A stretch of 38,390 bases of DNA, from contig JAENRP010000145.1 of assembly GCA_024741835.1 (NCBI GenBank), forward strand, positions 66,301 through 104,690, given 5' to 3'. Position 1 is the first letter of the stretch, and each line of letters begins with the position of its first letter. Source of the stretch: Diplocarpon mali. Taxonomy: Eukaryota; Ascomycota; Leotiomycetes; Helotiales; Drepanopezizaceae. Shown here piece after piece: positions 25,507-36,861 of this stretch. The notes under the pieces are model-generated. The model was not told the origin of the DNA, did not search any database, and saw only the letters and a program-made list of their open reading frames with translations. The translations under genes were made by a program, and so were the position numbers.

Positions 25507-25820
25507 TTCCTGCAAGGCCCTTCTCATAGACGGCTTTCGCGACTCGTTGCTTGTTCCTTTCAGCGGTGGCCGCAAGGTGTAGATAGGGATGTAGAGTAAC
25601 AACCCAATTCAATTTCAGACAGCTGTTGGTTGGATTCCAAACTGCATCTGTGTATGCGTGCTAGTCTATCATAATTTCTTTCTACACTTCGCGCCAAATG
25701 CCCATGGTGCTGCATGCCCGTATGCCGCATGTGGACTCTAGAGCCAAAGGTCTGGCTGATGCTGTGTTCAAAGAACACGGCCAAAATTTCCTGCTGCAAG
25801 GAACCTTGAGTACTCGTGAA

Positions 25821-28506
25821 CTACCCAGTTGACTCGTCTTTCGAACCGGCCTGAGGGATATCTGTGGAAACGCCCTCAGTCCCGCCACCCCCCGTAGTAG
25901 CAGGCTTTACCTCCCCCACTGCGAGCTTCTCGTCGTCGGCGCTCGCAGCCACCTCCTCGGCTTCGACTTCCTCCACAATCTTATCAGCCTCCCGATCAGC
26001 CAAAGTTCTGGTAGACTCCTTCGACGCAATTTCTATATTCCCCATGGCGCTTCCAGTCCCAGTCACCTTTTTCAAATCTCCAGCTTCCTTATCAGCCCCG
26101 TCAGTGCCCATCGTCTTAGCCAGCGCGGCCAACGCCTTCTGTCTCTTCTTCTTCCTTCTCCACTCGGCAACCTGCTTGTTTCTCTGCTTTTCTGCCTCCT
26201 TTTTTCTCTTCTCCTCATCCACCCACTCCTGGATCTTTTCCACTGCCGTGTGTGCAGAGCTTCGGTGGTTCAGGAGATAACCCTGAGGTATAACTTGGAG
26301 TCAGTGCTGCTTCTCTGAGAAGTGTTTCGAAGCGATAGGGTCGACTCGGGAGGTAGAAGAATCTTGGAAGAAGATCATGTCTTGAACATCCCGGGACGAC
26401 TTGCAGGGGGAAAAAATTCAGAAGAGACTTACCTGCAGCTGTGCGGGTGTAAGCACATTATCGGGAATCTGACTGCTGAACTGCAACGCCAACTTTTCCA
26501 AGTCTCCACCTTTGAGGAACATTGAGGTTTCAGGGGCCATCTCGCCGGGATTGCTGTGGAATTCGGAGTCAGTGCTGCCTCTTAGGTGGCCCCAGAGTGC
26601 CAAAATGGTGCGAGATATAGAGGTCTGAGCAGGAATTGGATCTTGATCCTCTCCACATATTCTGAGCAAGAGGAAAGACATCAGAGGGCTTACTACATGC
26701 GAAGGAACATAAGTTCAGCACTACGAGGTGAGATGTTTCCAAGGAGAATCGTACGATCAATGCGACCAGGCCGTACTAGTGCTTTGTCGAGCTTCTTCAC
26801 GTGGTTGGTGGTCATGAGGACAATTCGGCCTTCTTGAGACGTTACGCCGTCGAGTACATTGAGCAGCCCAGATAATGTGCATCGTGAGGAATCTTTCCCT
26901 AGATTCCTATCGTCGCTGTTATCTTCGTCATCATTGCTGTCCTCACCACTTTCTCCCTTTTCCTCTTCCGCGGGGTCCCCTATAGCTGGCCGCCGCTTGA
27001 AGCCCACTGCGTCGATGTCTTCGAGCAGAACGATGCATCGAGGCGGCAAGTCGGTGAATAGCTTCTCCAGCTCCGTATCCCTGCGGACACTGGGAATGTG
27101 CACCAAATAGAGATCGAGACCGAACAAGCCGGAGAGAGCGAGAGAGAGCGACGTCTTCCCCGTCCCAGGCGTTCCATGGAGTAGATAGCCCCGACGATAC
27201 CTGTAACGAGAAATACGAGTCAGTCACTAGGTTTGCAGAATTTTCTTTTGCGATTTCCGGAGGGCGAGGCAAGAAGACATATGTAGAAAGCCACAGGCTT
27301 TACGGGGAACTTTACAAGGGAAACCGTTTGTCGAGAGGCTGGACTTACGGAATACCTCTGGCAGTATAGAAACGACGAGTGACGGGATTGAGGTAGTTTG
27401 TGATATCTGCAACCAACTCGGCCTTGGTTTTCTCGTCAAAGTGAACAGTATCAAGAGGCCGGTGAGGTCTCAAGATCGTCGTATCCCAAGGTTTGCTGCT
27501 ATAGGAGTCACTCCTTGCAGCGTGAACGGTGATGAACGCCTCTCTCTGCTTGTCTGCAAACTCTCGAGTCATCTCGAGAAATCGCTTCAAGGGAGCAACC
27601 GAGCGGCCGAGAACCATGACAACCAGCGGCTCCTTTCCGTCTGGTGCGGATGCGTACTCATCGGGTATTAGATCATGGAGACGAGGAGAGATCCGCTTGA
27701 CCATGAAAACGTTTTTTTCAAAAATGAACCATGTTGTCCCGAAAGTCGGCAAATATTGGATCGGTACTCTTTTGTCTAGCAGCAAATCGTTTCTCTCGGT
27801 CTTCTTGTCTTCCATCCAGTGATACGGACTCGGAACGCTTTCGGTTCGGGCAGTCAAGATTCTCTGTCCATACGGTCAGAATATCATGTTTTAGAAATAC
27901 CGGGATGCAGAGGTGACGTGATGATCGGGTTCTAGTCTCCCAAGATTTCAGCTGTACGCGCGGGAATATGACATACAGTGCCTTGCCGAGTCAAGACTTG
28001 TGCCCCGAGCCTAGACGAGGAGTCAGTAATGTGTCGGGAGAAGAATTGGTTCGATTCCAGAGATCACTGACCAGTTCAGAATTTCCCTGTTCAGCTTATC
28101 GCTAGGCGCGACCGATACCGAGGCAGTGAAGAACTTTGTGAAGTACCAATATACTTTCAGAGCCAGGCCTTGAACGACACGTGCCACACCTGAGATAGTG
28201 CTGAAAATCGTCAGGGCCGCGGCTAGGGTGGTGAGGTCGAGCTCTGAGCATGGCATCAGTAGAGCTGCATTTCTCCAGAGTTTTGAAAGTAGAAAGATAG
28301 ACAAAGAGCAAGGTTCGAGATTTTCCAGGTCGGCCAGGACTGGATTCCAGGGGAGGAAGATACGCACTGAGCCACGTCGAAAAGAAGGCTTTGAGAAAAG
28401 CGATGTTTGTAGGTTGGAAGCGCCGAATGATCTCGTAGATCGATGGTCTCGCGGCGGTGATTACCGCCTGGGTGAGATCAGGAAGGCTGGCCGACGATGA
28501 AGCCAT
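25821..28506 (-). CDS. BCS1-like AAA ATPase
   Basis: Exons: 28506-28368, 28243-28072, 28010-27977, 27863-27349, 27200-26697, 26553-26433, 26282-25821; the product is 648 residues. Introns are 50-150 bp. The N-terminal BCS1_N part includes a moderately hydrophobic segment (about 50-78, LTTLAAALTIFSTISGVARVV) and TRQGTRILTARTE, with MEDKK and the PTFGTTWFIF block after it. The AAA core has Walker A GTPGTGKTS (296-304), Walker B CIVLLEDIDAV (342-352), sensor and Arg-finger region LMTTNHVKKLDKALVRPGRIDR. An acidic insert (EEEKGESGEDSNDDEDNSDD) sits between Walker B and the sensor. The tail after NHRSSAHTAVEKIQEWVDEE is long, basic then acidic. True Bcs1 inserts the Rieske protein in mitochondrial complex III; this longer form belongs to the fungal paralogue group of unknown role. 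The acceptor of intron 5 is uncertain (see findings). Confidence 0.88.
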
Positions 28507-29687
28507 GCTGGCAACTGTGCTTGTTCTTGTTGCTTATATTGCTCGGCGAGATCTGATCAACAGCCAAGATTGTGCTGGGAGCACGAGCTCTTGTGTATTC
28601 AAGGGCTGACACTCGGGATTCTTGGTTGATCGCAAATCCTGCATGGATGCCTGAAAGCTTTCTCAGGCGCGGTGAAAGGCGCCCGGTGAGCGTTGATGCC
28701 CCGACGATATCACATAGAAGATGGCACGTGACACAATCATGACATTGTCGATGTGAGAAAGTCGTCATTTTCGAGGTCAAAAATCGTTAGGCCGTATGAG
28801 ACGAGCGTGCGAATTTGAGAATGCTCGAAATTTATTTGTCCGAACTATTTGAGTTGGATTTTATATTTTGCAAGCCAACCACTGGCATCAACTGTCAAGA
28901 CAGAGGGGAGAAGAGTACTTGAGACAGAGTCCGGTTTGGCGGATCAATTTATGCCTAAACAGCTCCCGGACGGTTGGTAGTGGGAACTAAAGGAAACCCA
29001 GCAATGTCGATGGGCAGCCAGCGAGTATACGACTGCTAATGCTGTCTACTCCAGCAAGGAGATACACGACTGCAAAACAGGACCAGAATTCCGCTGGAAG
29101 ACATCTCATATATGGAATCCAAGCTTGAAATGCTTTTGCGCAATCTCGTAAAGTGCTTTTGTATTTTCTTCTGCGGGTTTGATGACTCCTATCCAGCCCC
29201 TAGTGGAAACTCTTCTCCAACATGAAGCCCGAAATCCAAGGGAGTGCGTCAAGCTGCTGTAGTAGCTAGCTGAAGGTCCGAATGATAGTCAGTTCTCTTG
29301 TCCCAAATATGATCATCGAATTTAAGAGGGAACTTACATGCTATACTTCTCTCGTGTCGCGTATTCCTTTCGAATGTGCCCGCCGAGTACCCATCCACGC
29401 GTTGTTCTTCGCAAGCTCCCTCTTCTTATCTCCACAAAGTGAAGCAAAGATAGCTCGGTATTATTTCATTGCGGTGTCACGCAACTTCTCCAGCGACCCG
29501 GAGAACAATAAACGATGCCGACACTTTGAGCTTTCGCATCCCTGGAGTAACCAAACAGACGCTCCTGTGGGTAATCTCCTGCGCAGTTCTTCTCAGATCC
29601 TAGATCTTTCAAGCAGCCAGTAGGTACACTTGAAGATTCATAACCCTGTGGTCCGCTCTTCGATCCCATGCCAAGAGCATCGGTGCC
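28507..29687. other. 1.2 kb between BCS1-like and GT2 genes
   Basis: This holds the upstream region of the BCS1-like gene and the 3' end region of the GT2 gene, both minus strand. A plus-strand open frame at 29282-29623 (113 codons) has no recognisable features. I see no repeat or RNA gene. Confidence 0.45.
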
Positions 29688-31457
29688 TCACTTTACCCCA
29701 GGTCTCGTTCCCCACGCAATGACCGACACGGTGAACAGGGCCTTGAGCTTGATCAGGCTGTGGTAGTAGCCGAACAAGATGTAGAAGGGGATGTAGAGAG
29801 TGTCCACCGGATTGCGCCGGAAGTGTGGGAAGGGCTTGATCATTTTTGATATGAATGATACAAGCGCGAGAGTCATCATTGCTGCTGGCTTGTTCACAAC
29901 GTATGCTGCGAGCCCCGGCGAAACGTATGAAGATGGCTGGCATGCGGATGTAGCGAGTGTTGGGGAGTCGGGCTGAGTTACACTGCGAAGCTCATCATAG
30001 CCGTGGGACGCGATCTGAGAATCGACGCAGTGTGGGAGCTGAGGTGATGTCTCAGCGGCAGCTTCGAGGGCGACCAAGCTGTACCACAAGGTGATGTACA
30101 ACGCTGCATCGTAGAAGAGAGCAAAGTTGACGAAGCTGGAGAAGTAAATGGCGTAGACCGACCAAGGTTGTGCTTTCCAAGGCGTCTGATCTGAGAAGAG
30201 ACTCGTCGAGTTCGATCTCCAGGTCGTCCGAATCCACCTGTCCATCTGCTTGAAGAATATCTCAGGTTTCCCAAGGGTGGTGAACATTGTGCTTTCCGCC
30301 GTGTTTTGGAACCAGACCTTGTACCCAGCAATGCCAGTCGTAAACCTCGTTAGGAGGTTGTCATCGTCCACAGCAAAGCCGTTTCTCCCAACAAGTCCAA
30401 AGAACCATGTCTCATGGCAGTACTCTTGTTCGAACCGGGGATGCTTGAAGATGGCAGTGCGATAGAGGGCAGTTCTTCCAGAGAGCACAAAGACGCCTTG
30501 ATCGATGAACACCGAAGCCGTACATTCGAAGTTGTGTCGCTCCAAGTACAAGCACGCGATGAAGTTGAGGAAGTTCGCCCACGTAAAGGCGAACTGATCT
30601 CGGTACACTCGTTTGTTGGTGCCCACTCCGCCAATTGTAGGGTCTTCGAAAGGAGCCAGAGCAGACTCCAAGTACTTCTTACCCCAGAAGACATGATCAT
30701 CTGCCAGCGCGACTATCGGGGTCCTGACCGCTTGTATAGCTCGAAAGATCTGTCGGCGCTTGGAGGCCTCATCGATGGCAATGGCTCTCACGAGAGTGTG
30801 CGTTGGGTTGCGGGCATTGGCTGCGGCTAGCTTCTCAGCGCAGACTCGATCTGCGATGTGCAACTTCTCCTTGCCGACGGTGCAAACGATGATATGGGCA
30901 GGCTTATTGGCTATGACTGTTCTCAGAGTCTCTCGAACTAATGGTTGTCAGCATTGCTTCATCTCAAAGCCAAGGAAGCGGAAGAAGGAGCTGAGAAGTC
31001 TATGGTGAGGATCGACAGCCACTGGAAACTCAAGGGGAGCGCGTGAGAGAAGGTGATCGGCCGGAAGTTTTTACTCACACTCTTGATCGTCAATGGCGCC
31101 AACAGTTGGAATGATGACTGTGACATCTCCTGGCTTGAAAATTGGGTTCTTGGGAATGGGGTATGGCCGGTACAGCAAGAACGACAAAGTGTGGACGGTG
31201 ACTTTGAGGAACTTGAAAACGAAGAGGAGCAAGAAAGCTTTGGTCCAACCGCTCTGGCTGGCAAGGTTGGCGAATTGTACCTGTATGTAGCCATGGTAGT
31301 TGAGTGCCAGGTAGAAAACAAGAAAGAATCTGAATGGTGGCCAGTCGCATATAATAGACTTTGCTAACCTGGCGACGTTGTACATAGTTGTTGATGTGAT
31401 ATGTAAGAGAATGTCAAAGTGACTGGGCATAGCTATATGCTCTGTCGAGTCAGCCAT
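29688..31457 (-). CDS. Membrane glycosyltransferase family 2, hyaluronan synthase/Cps1-like
   Basis: Exons 31457-31079 and 30937-29688; the 141-bp intron joins AIDDQE to FRETLRTVI and gives 542 residues. I chose the ATG at 31457 (context CAACATGGC) over an in-frame ATG at 31547 that would add 30 low-quality residues. Two N-terminal hydrophobic segments (about 43-60 and 72-95) precede the catalytic domain starting VTVIIPTVG. GT-A motifs are present: ADDH at 204-207 (DxD-like metal site), VDDDN at 315-319, and QMDRW at 356-360 (QxxRW of processive synthases). Several C-terminal hydrophobic stretches (VYAIYFSSFVNFALFY, AMMTLALVSFI, YIPFYILFGYY) complete the synthase plan. This type is linked to capsule or hyphal-surface polysaccharide (Cryptococcus Cps1, plant-pathogen GT2 hyphal-growth mutants); the product in this organism is unknown. 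Confidence 0.92.
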
Positions 31458-32668
31458 GTTGTAACGTAGTAGTGTTGTAGATCGGTCGAAAGGCTTGAAA
31501 GAAGTTCTTGTTTTATTACCGTCAGACGTTCTAGCGTTGATATTCACTATTGACCTGGTAGCTTCCCTCTGTCTAAAGCTTGGCAGAAGTTTGTAAACAA
31601 AGCAGAGGGCTCAATATTGGTTATTAACGTAGGAATTGTGGGGATATTAGCAACTAGTTATTTACCAAAACCTGCTCAGAACAACTGTTGTGGGCTATTA
31701 ATGAGATCGAACATATAATGTTCAATATCAGAAGTAAAAATAGTCAACACTTTGGCTTTTGATATACTAAAAATGATACTACTCGATTGCTGATATTTTG
31801 AAGGTGAAGGTAATCAATAAGATTACATAGAACCGAAAGATAAAAGATGAGAGTACTACCACTTTCCCCCTGCTTTCACCCTGTAAGAAGACAGAAAACT
31901 CTATATATCTATGATAAGTGCAGACGGAATACACATTAGGCTCAAGTGTGAAAGATCACAGATAGCATCGTTTTGCTATAGAGCTGACACAGCAGTATAG
32001 AATAGCAAACCAACGAATACATTGCTTTAGTAGTGTGAAGACTTTGAGCAATACAGACTAGTGTTCTTGTGCCATTGACAAAGTATATATATAGCATTGT
32101 TCAGATAAGTCAATGTTTCTACGTCAAGTGCACAAGAACAGAGTCTCAATGAAGTAGCCATAACACAAAATTTCCAATGCCACGATTTAGTGACTAAGAG
32201 GAATAGATCAAAGTAGATCGTATCTAAGAATCAGATCCAGAAGTACAAAGGTGACAAGTGAGTTTATATTTGGGTCCAACCTATTAGAAAGACTTAATAC
32301 AAAATTATATTTAGTGCTAATAGAACATGCTACATCACCAGAAAGTAGCAATGATATCTAAGTTAAGTTTGAACAGATTATAGCTCAATCGAACAATGAA
32401 GCAAGAAGGGCAGTAAGCCATATCTTCCCTAGGTAGAGCCGACTCTTCAATCAACAGTGAACCAACTAATGGCGGCCTCCAATGAACACACCTGCAGCGC
32501 AGGTTTCACCTCAGCTTCCTGAGGGTGCAGATAGGTGATGTTGGTGGAGAAACTAGAGTCTCTCTTGCTTCGACCTCTCCGCTACTCCTTGCCTGATTTT
32601 GAACGAAGAATTAAGAATCAATTCCAGGCAAAGAAATAGCAAGGACGTAATTGAGTGGTTAGAATGGC
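31458..32668. other. 1.2 kb AT-rich gap with an inverted repeat
   Basis: Between the GT2 start and the 3' end of the 2OG-oxygenase-like gene base composition drops to AT-rich. No open frame is convincing. It contains the GT2 promoter side and an imperfect inverted repeat at 32057-32145. Confidence 0.5.
32057..32145. repeat. Inverted repeat, hairpin-capable, about 85 bp
   Basis: TGTTCTTGTGC at 32062-32072 is matched by its exact reverse complement GCACAAGAACA at 32130-32140. Inside, CATTGAC (32073-32079) is matched by GTCAATG (32109-32115). Outside, AGACT (left) is matched by AGTCT (right) with a one-base offset. It could be a decayed MITE or a hairpin. Confidence 0.6.
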
Positions 32669-35600
32669 TCAACCAGCTGCACTACACACTGGCAGCCTTT
32701 CTTCAACATTGGTCTTATGCTGCACGCCTTTGAAATGGAGCTGAAAATTGCAAACAGTCTTTCCAGACCCAGGGATGTAAAGCTTTCCTGGGCAGTCTTC
32801 ACAAGCTATGCGAGGAAGCCACATATATTTAATATCAGCTGAGCATGTTTGTTAGTTATCTCAGGTGTAATCATTTGGAAGGGAAGACAGACCAGGGTTT
32901 GTGCTGATGAGAGTGTCAGAGCACGGGGCTCCCGTAATTGTGGACACGGGACTGTGGAGCATCAGGGCTTTAAACCGCTCGTTCGGATGCTTTTTTTGCA
33001 GAATTCCCAGTGCCTTGATGAGCCAAGCAGGGGGTGGAGGCTTTGAAATTTTTGTCAGAGATTGGTATAAAGTATGAAACATGCACTAAGGGTAATGTCA
33101 GGACTTACAGCTAATTTCCTCTCGAGTGGAGGAAATGGTGCATCAATTGCGCCTAGAACCCCGCCTATTATTCCAGATGGATTTTCATTTCGCGCTCTTT
33201 TGAATTGTTGGTTGTTTTCTTGGTCTTGATCGTCATTGCCATCCTCAACGGAAATTAATGAGATCTTCCTCTTGGAGGCGAACGAGTTGTGGTCGAGTTG
33301 GTTTGTAGCCGGGCCAGGACCAGTCGAAGCTGCTGGTAGTGTTGTCGAAACTCGAGGCATTGTCCCAGCTCTTTGATCAACGACTTGAACGCGTTGCGCT
33401 GAGATGACTGGTGAAGTAATCTGAGATTCTGGCGGAGGACTAGCCGAAGATCGAGAATCATTGAGTGTAATCCTTGGAGCGATTGGGATCTGTACTGGCA
33501 CGGTTGTGACCGGATGTTGAACACCCCGGTTCGGCATCGGACAACTGATGGTATCTCGAGTAACCACTGCCGAACATGGATTTTCGCATCTGCTCATTTC
33601 TCTCGGTGGAAACCGAGATAATGGCATTCTAGGAAGGTCAATATTTCGGTTCTGTTTCTCTTCGATAGAATCGATCCCCGGAAAGTGATTACTAGGCACG
33701 ATTTGTTGTTGAGCCATTGGTTTCAGAGCCATCAAATTCTTGTAGTGCTCTTTTCCAATCAACTGATGTAATATTCTTGGCCCCAGAGAAGCAATCTTTT
33801 GGCTTAGATAATCGTGCTTGCTAGTCCATCTAGACTTGTTGACAGCTTCGTAGATTTTCTTCATACGCAGCCCAAACGGGGGCCCATCTTCCCAGTTGAT
33901 AGAAAGTTCAACAGCATTCAGATGCAACAAGCGTATGCATTGCTCTAAATGTTCTCTTGTTTTGGTGTCTCGCCGAAATTCAGCAGCTTCTACCGTGTGG
34001 TCTGTTAAAAAGGCATCGAGACCATCACAATGAACACAGCCACACCCACATGGACTCAGTGCCCAGTCAATTTGGCCCGGACCTGGTACAGGAACACATT
34101 TGAGTACCACTGCATTTATTACATGTCGATATAGGTCCTACCCAGTGTATCAGTGTATGATTTTGTGATTTGACAGGCTATTCCCAGGGCATTTGAGAGT
34201 ACCTGGAAGACTGGAGATTGCAGATAGGTTGGCGAGTCAATGGTTTCCGCAAGAACACGCAGAAAATCCAGGTATGCAGTTTCCAAATCTTCCGGCAGGG
34301 CGTTGGAGGCTATGTTTGAAATATGTGTAATTATTTGAGACAGTATCGATGATAAGTTGAGCGCATGACAGTGCCGTAGCACATTAGCAAGGGCCTGGTG
34401 GTTATATTTCCGCAAGCTCACCTCACCCTTGCTGACGTTGGCGATAAATTGTTCCAACAGCTGTGGCAAAATTTCTTGGAAAACAGGGTCAGGGACCTGC
34501 CTCGACTCCGAAAGAGCCGAAAGGACAACCAGAATTATATCCTTACCCTTCAAATTCATTTTCACTATCGGAATGAGGCTAGGCATGATTAGCTCAAGCC
34601 GCCCCAGGATCAGTGTCTGCCTACATGTGGTGTAATCTATAATTCGTTGCCCATAGCTTCACAACGGTAAGCATTCCTTCAACATCGTTGGTTGAGTTAA
34701 ACGTGAGTATTTGCATGGCCTTCTCGTATTGCATCGTGACCCACCCTGGGGAAAGCCATCTTCCAATCTTGTTGATGATTTGACAGCGGCCCAAAAAATC
34801 TGGTGCTGCTGAAATCTGAGTGTCAAACCTGAGAAGATACACGTTAATATCAAAGAGAGAGTATGGGCACAACGTTTAAACGTACTTGGATTCCAGCCAG
34901 CCGCTTCCGTACTGCTTGGCTGTGTTTGAGAGAGTCTGATAATTTTCAACGCTTGTAACCCCGAGAGGTATAGCACGCTCAAGAAGAACCGGATCGTTAA
35001 GATGGATCACTGCCTTGAGAACATCAGCTTGAGCGGCGTCAGAGAATACCCCGTCAGGGCGAGGGCCTTGTCGCGACTTCCACGAAGTAGTCGATAGCAC
35101 GGTGTCACAGATATTTCGGACATCTTTTTGGGCTTCTTCGTAGCCAGCCGCTGTAGCAGGAAGAGAAGCAAACCTGACCAGCAGATCCCTGACTGTGCTA
35201 TCATGATCCAGCGCCCTAAGTCCGGAGAGGAATGGCATGCGGTTCTCCGTGGGCATGATGATAAGCACCTGATCGCAGGAGTCAGCTGAGGTAGATATAA
35301 GATATGTCGACAACAAACAGTTTTCTCAAAAAATTTCAAGCTGAAATGCTTATTTGAATGAGAAGGGTTGTCCACAACCCAGCGGTCGTCATCGAAGGTT
35401 CCCTCTTGGATAATGTCGTTCGCCTCAAAATCCATTTCATGGTCCCCGAGAATTTCATTCCCATCAAGATCGAATATCTGTCCTAGTTTAATCGAGTAGC
35501 CGAAGCGTTCTGTTTGACACCGTTCGTGCGTGTCAGACTTGCTTGGGCATACAACTCGAGCCGTCAGATTTGATAAACAGAGGTAGAAGCCAGTCCCATC

Positions 35601-36861
35601 ACAAGCGTCTTGAAGGTGGGCTATGGTAAGCTTGTCAGACTTTGAAACCTGCATGTGTTTGAGGTTCCCATCCTCATAATGACCGTCAAGCAGCTGGCCT
35701 AAAACCTTGTGTTTGACTTTGTTCTTCTGCTTACTCCAAGAAGTTAAAATATTTTTGGCCTGCAAAATTTGCTGCCCACGAGGCATTGCGCAACAAACCG
35801 GTCCAGATTGCTTGTGCTCAAGCATGTACCGGAGAACTAGCCGATGACCTGAAGTGACAGGGACACTGGCGGGCAAAACGTTAGAGAACCAAGCCAAACA
35901 AGAGCAGTCATACTCTGCAGCCTCCGAGGCCTTGAACAGCTCTTCTTTCCCGTCAAACGACAGGCTGAACTCGCCCCCAGTATAATTAGACGGCAATGTA
36001 ATGTCAAGGAATCCAAACACAGTAGGCTTGGAAGTGAGGCTAAGAAAAATAAGTCAGCAATTGTTGTCGGCATGTTTTCAATCATGCAATATACCACTGG
36101 CCTGAATTTACGCGACTTCCTGAGCCGTAAAGTATGAGCATTGGCTTTGATGCGACTATACCTCGCCCGGAGTCAAGTATCCCCATTTCGGAGTCGACTT
36201 TGCTCAGCACTGAGGCAAGAAGGGTGTTCCACGAAGGATTCCTCAGTTCTACCTTTTCATTTGGAACAGTCCACATGTTGATTTTATCTCCCGGGTCTAT
36301 TCTTGACTGTTCACTCGCCCCAATGATGCACGCAATATCGCGGTCCAAAATCGGGAATGCAACCGCTTTGTAGCCGCTTAGGAAAAGTCCTGGATTTGGT
36401 GCATCCTTCAAAAACTCATGATAGCATGTTTTGCTTGATCGTGTAGCACTTCGGAGGTGATCTGCGAGTATCTTCTTGATCTGATCTGGGGGATACAAAA
36501 TCTCTTCCAGAGCTGCGATTCGTCCGATGCTCAGCTCCGAATGTCGGGGAGTTTCCGCTGCTGCTCTCTGTTGACGTACCTCCTTCGGCACCTCAGCAGG
36601 GCTCATACGCTGCCTAGCACTGTAGACATCGTAAGACTCATACTGCACGGCCGTGGCTTCGAATTGCATCTGGCTCCGCGCCCGAGGCTTCTCTACTATC
36701 TCCTGTACATGGTTTTCAGGCTTGAAATCCGGGATTCTGCCTGTGCTTTGAGGTTGTAAAAGATTCGATATAGATGGGATTCTATCAACATGATGCCTTG
36801 CTCTAGAGCGATCGGGGGCTAAGCTCGTGGTGATGTGCGCCATCTTAGAAAATAACTGCAT
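32669..36861 (-). CDS. Large Fe(II)/2-oxoglutarate dioxygenase-like protein with C-terminal zinc finger; iron site apparently lost
   Basis: Eight exons: 36861-36095, 36039-35319, 35268-34886, 34828-34625, 34578-34142, 34082-33109, 33040-32893, 32838-32669; introns are 46-68 bp, most with clear CTAAC or CTGAC branch sites, and the product is 1267 residues. The N-terminal third has the double-stranded beta-helix blocks of the fungal 2OG-oxygenase family (VELRNPSWNTLL, FGFLDITLPSNYTGGEFSLSFDG, LAWFSN...PVTSGHRLVLRY). Where relatives have HxD the sequence reads GQC (254-256), and where they have the distal His it reads P312; the 2OG-type Arg is R322. A long helical middle follows, then a CGCGCVHC cluster (848-855) with LDAFL, a basic low-complexity part, PPPPAWLIKALGILQKKHP, and a C-terminal C1223-x2-C1226...H1245-x5-H1251 zinc finger of U1/matrin type (NFQLHFKGVQH). 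Catalysis is unlikely. Function is unknown; nucleic-acid or protein binding through the finger is inference. A second Met at 36843 is an alternative start. Confidence 0.87.

Larger units (their letters stand above)
23891..25820. other. 1.9 kb gap with microsatellites and a repeat copy
   Basis: This lies between the convergent 3' ends of the WSC gene (+) and the BCS1-like gene (-). It holds a CA run (24632-24647), a TA/TATG run (24844-24902) and dispersed-repeat copy 2 (25399-25493). No coding sequence is supported. Confidence 0.55.

Noticed and set aside
32640..32700. Possible tRNA, from TGAGTGGTTAGAATGG resembling an A box
   Set aside because: No matching B box (GGTTCGANNCC) follows at the right distance, no cloverleaf forms, and the segment overlaps the last exon of the large gene.
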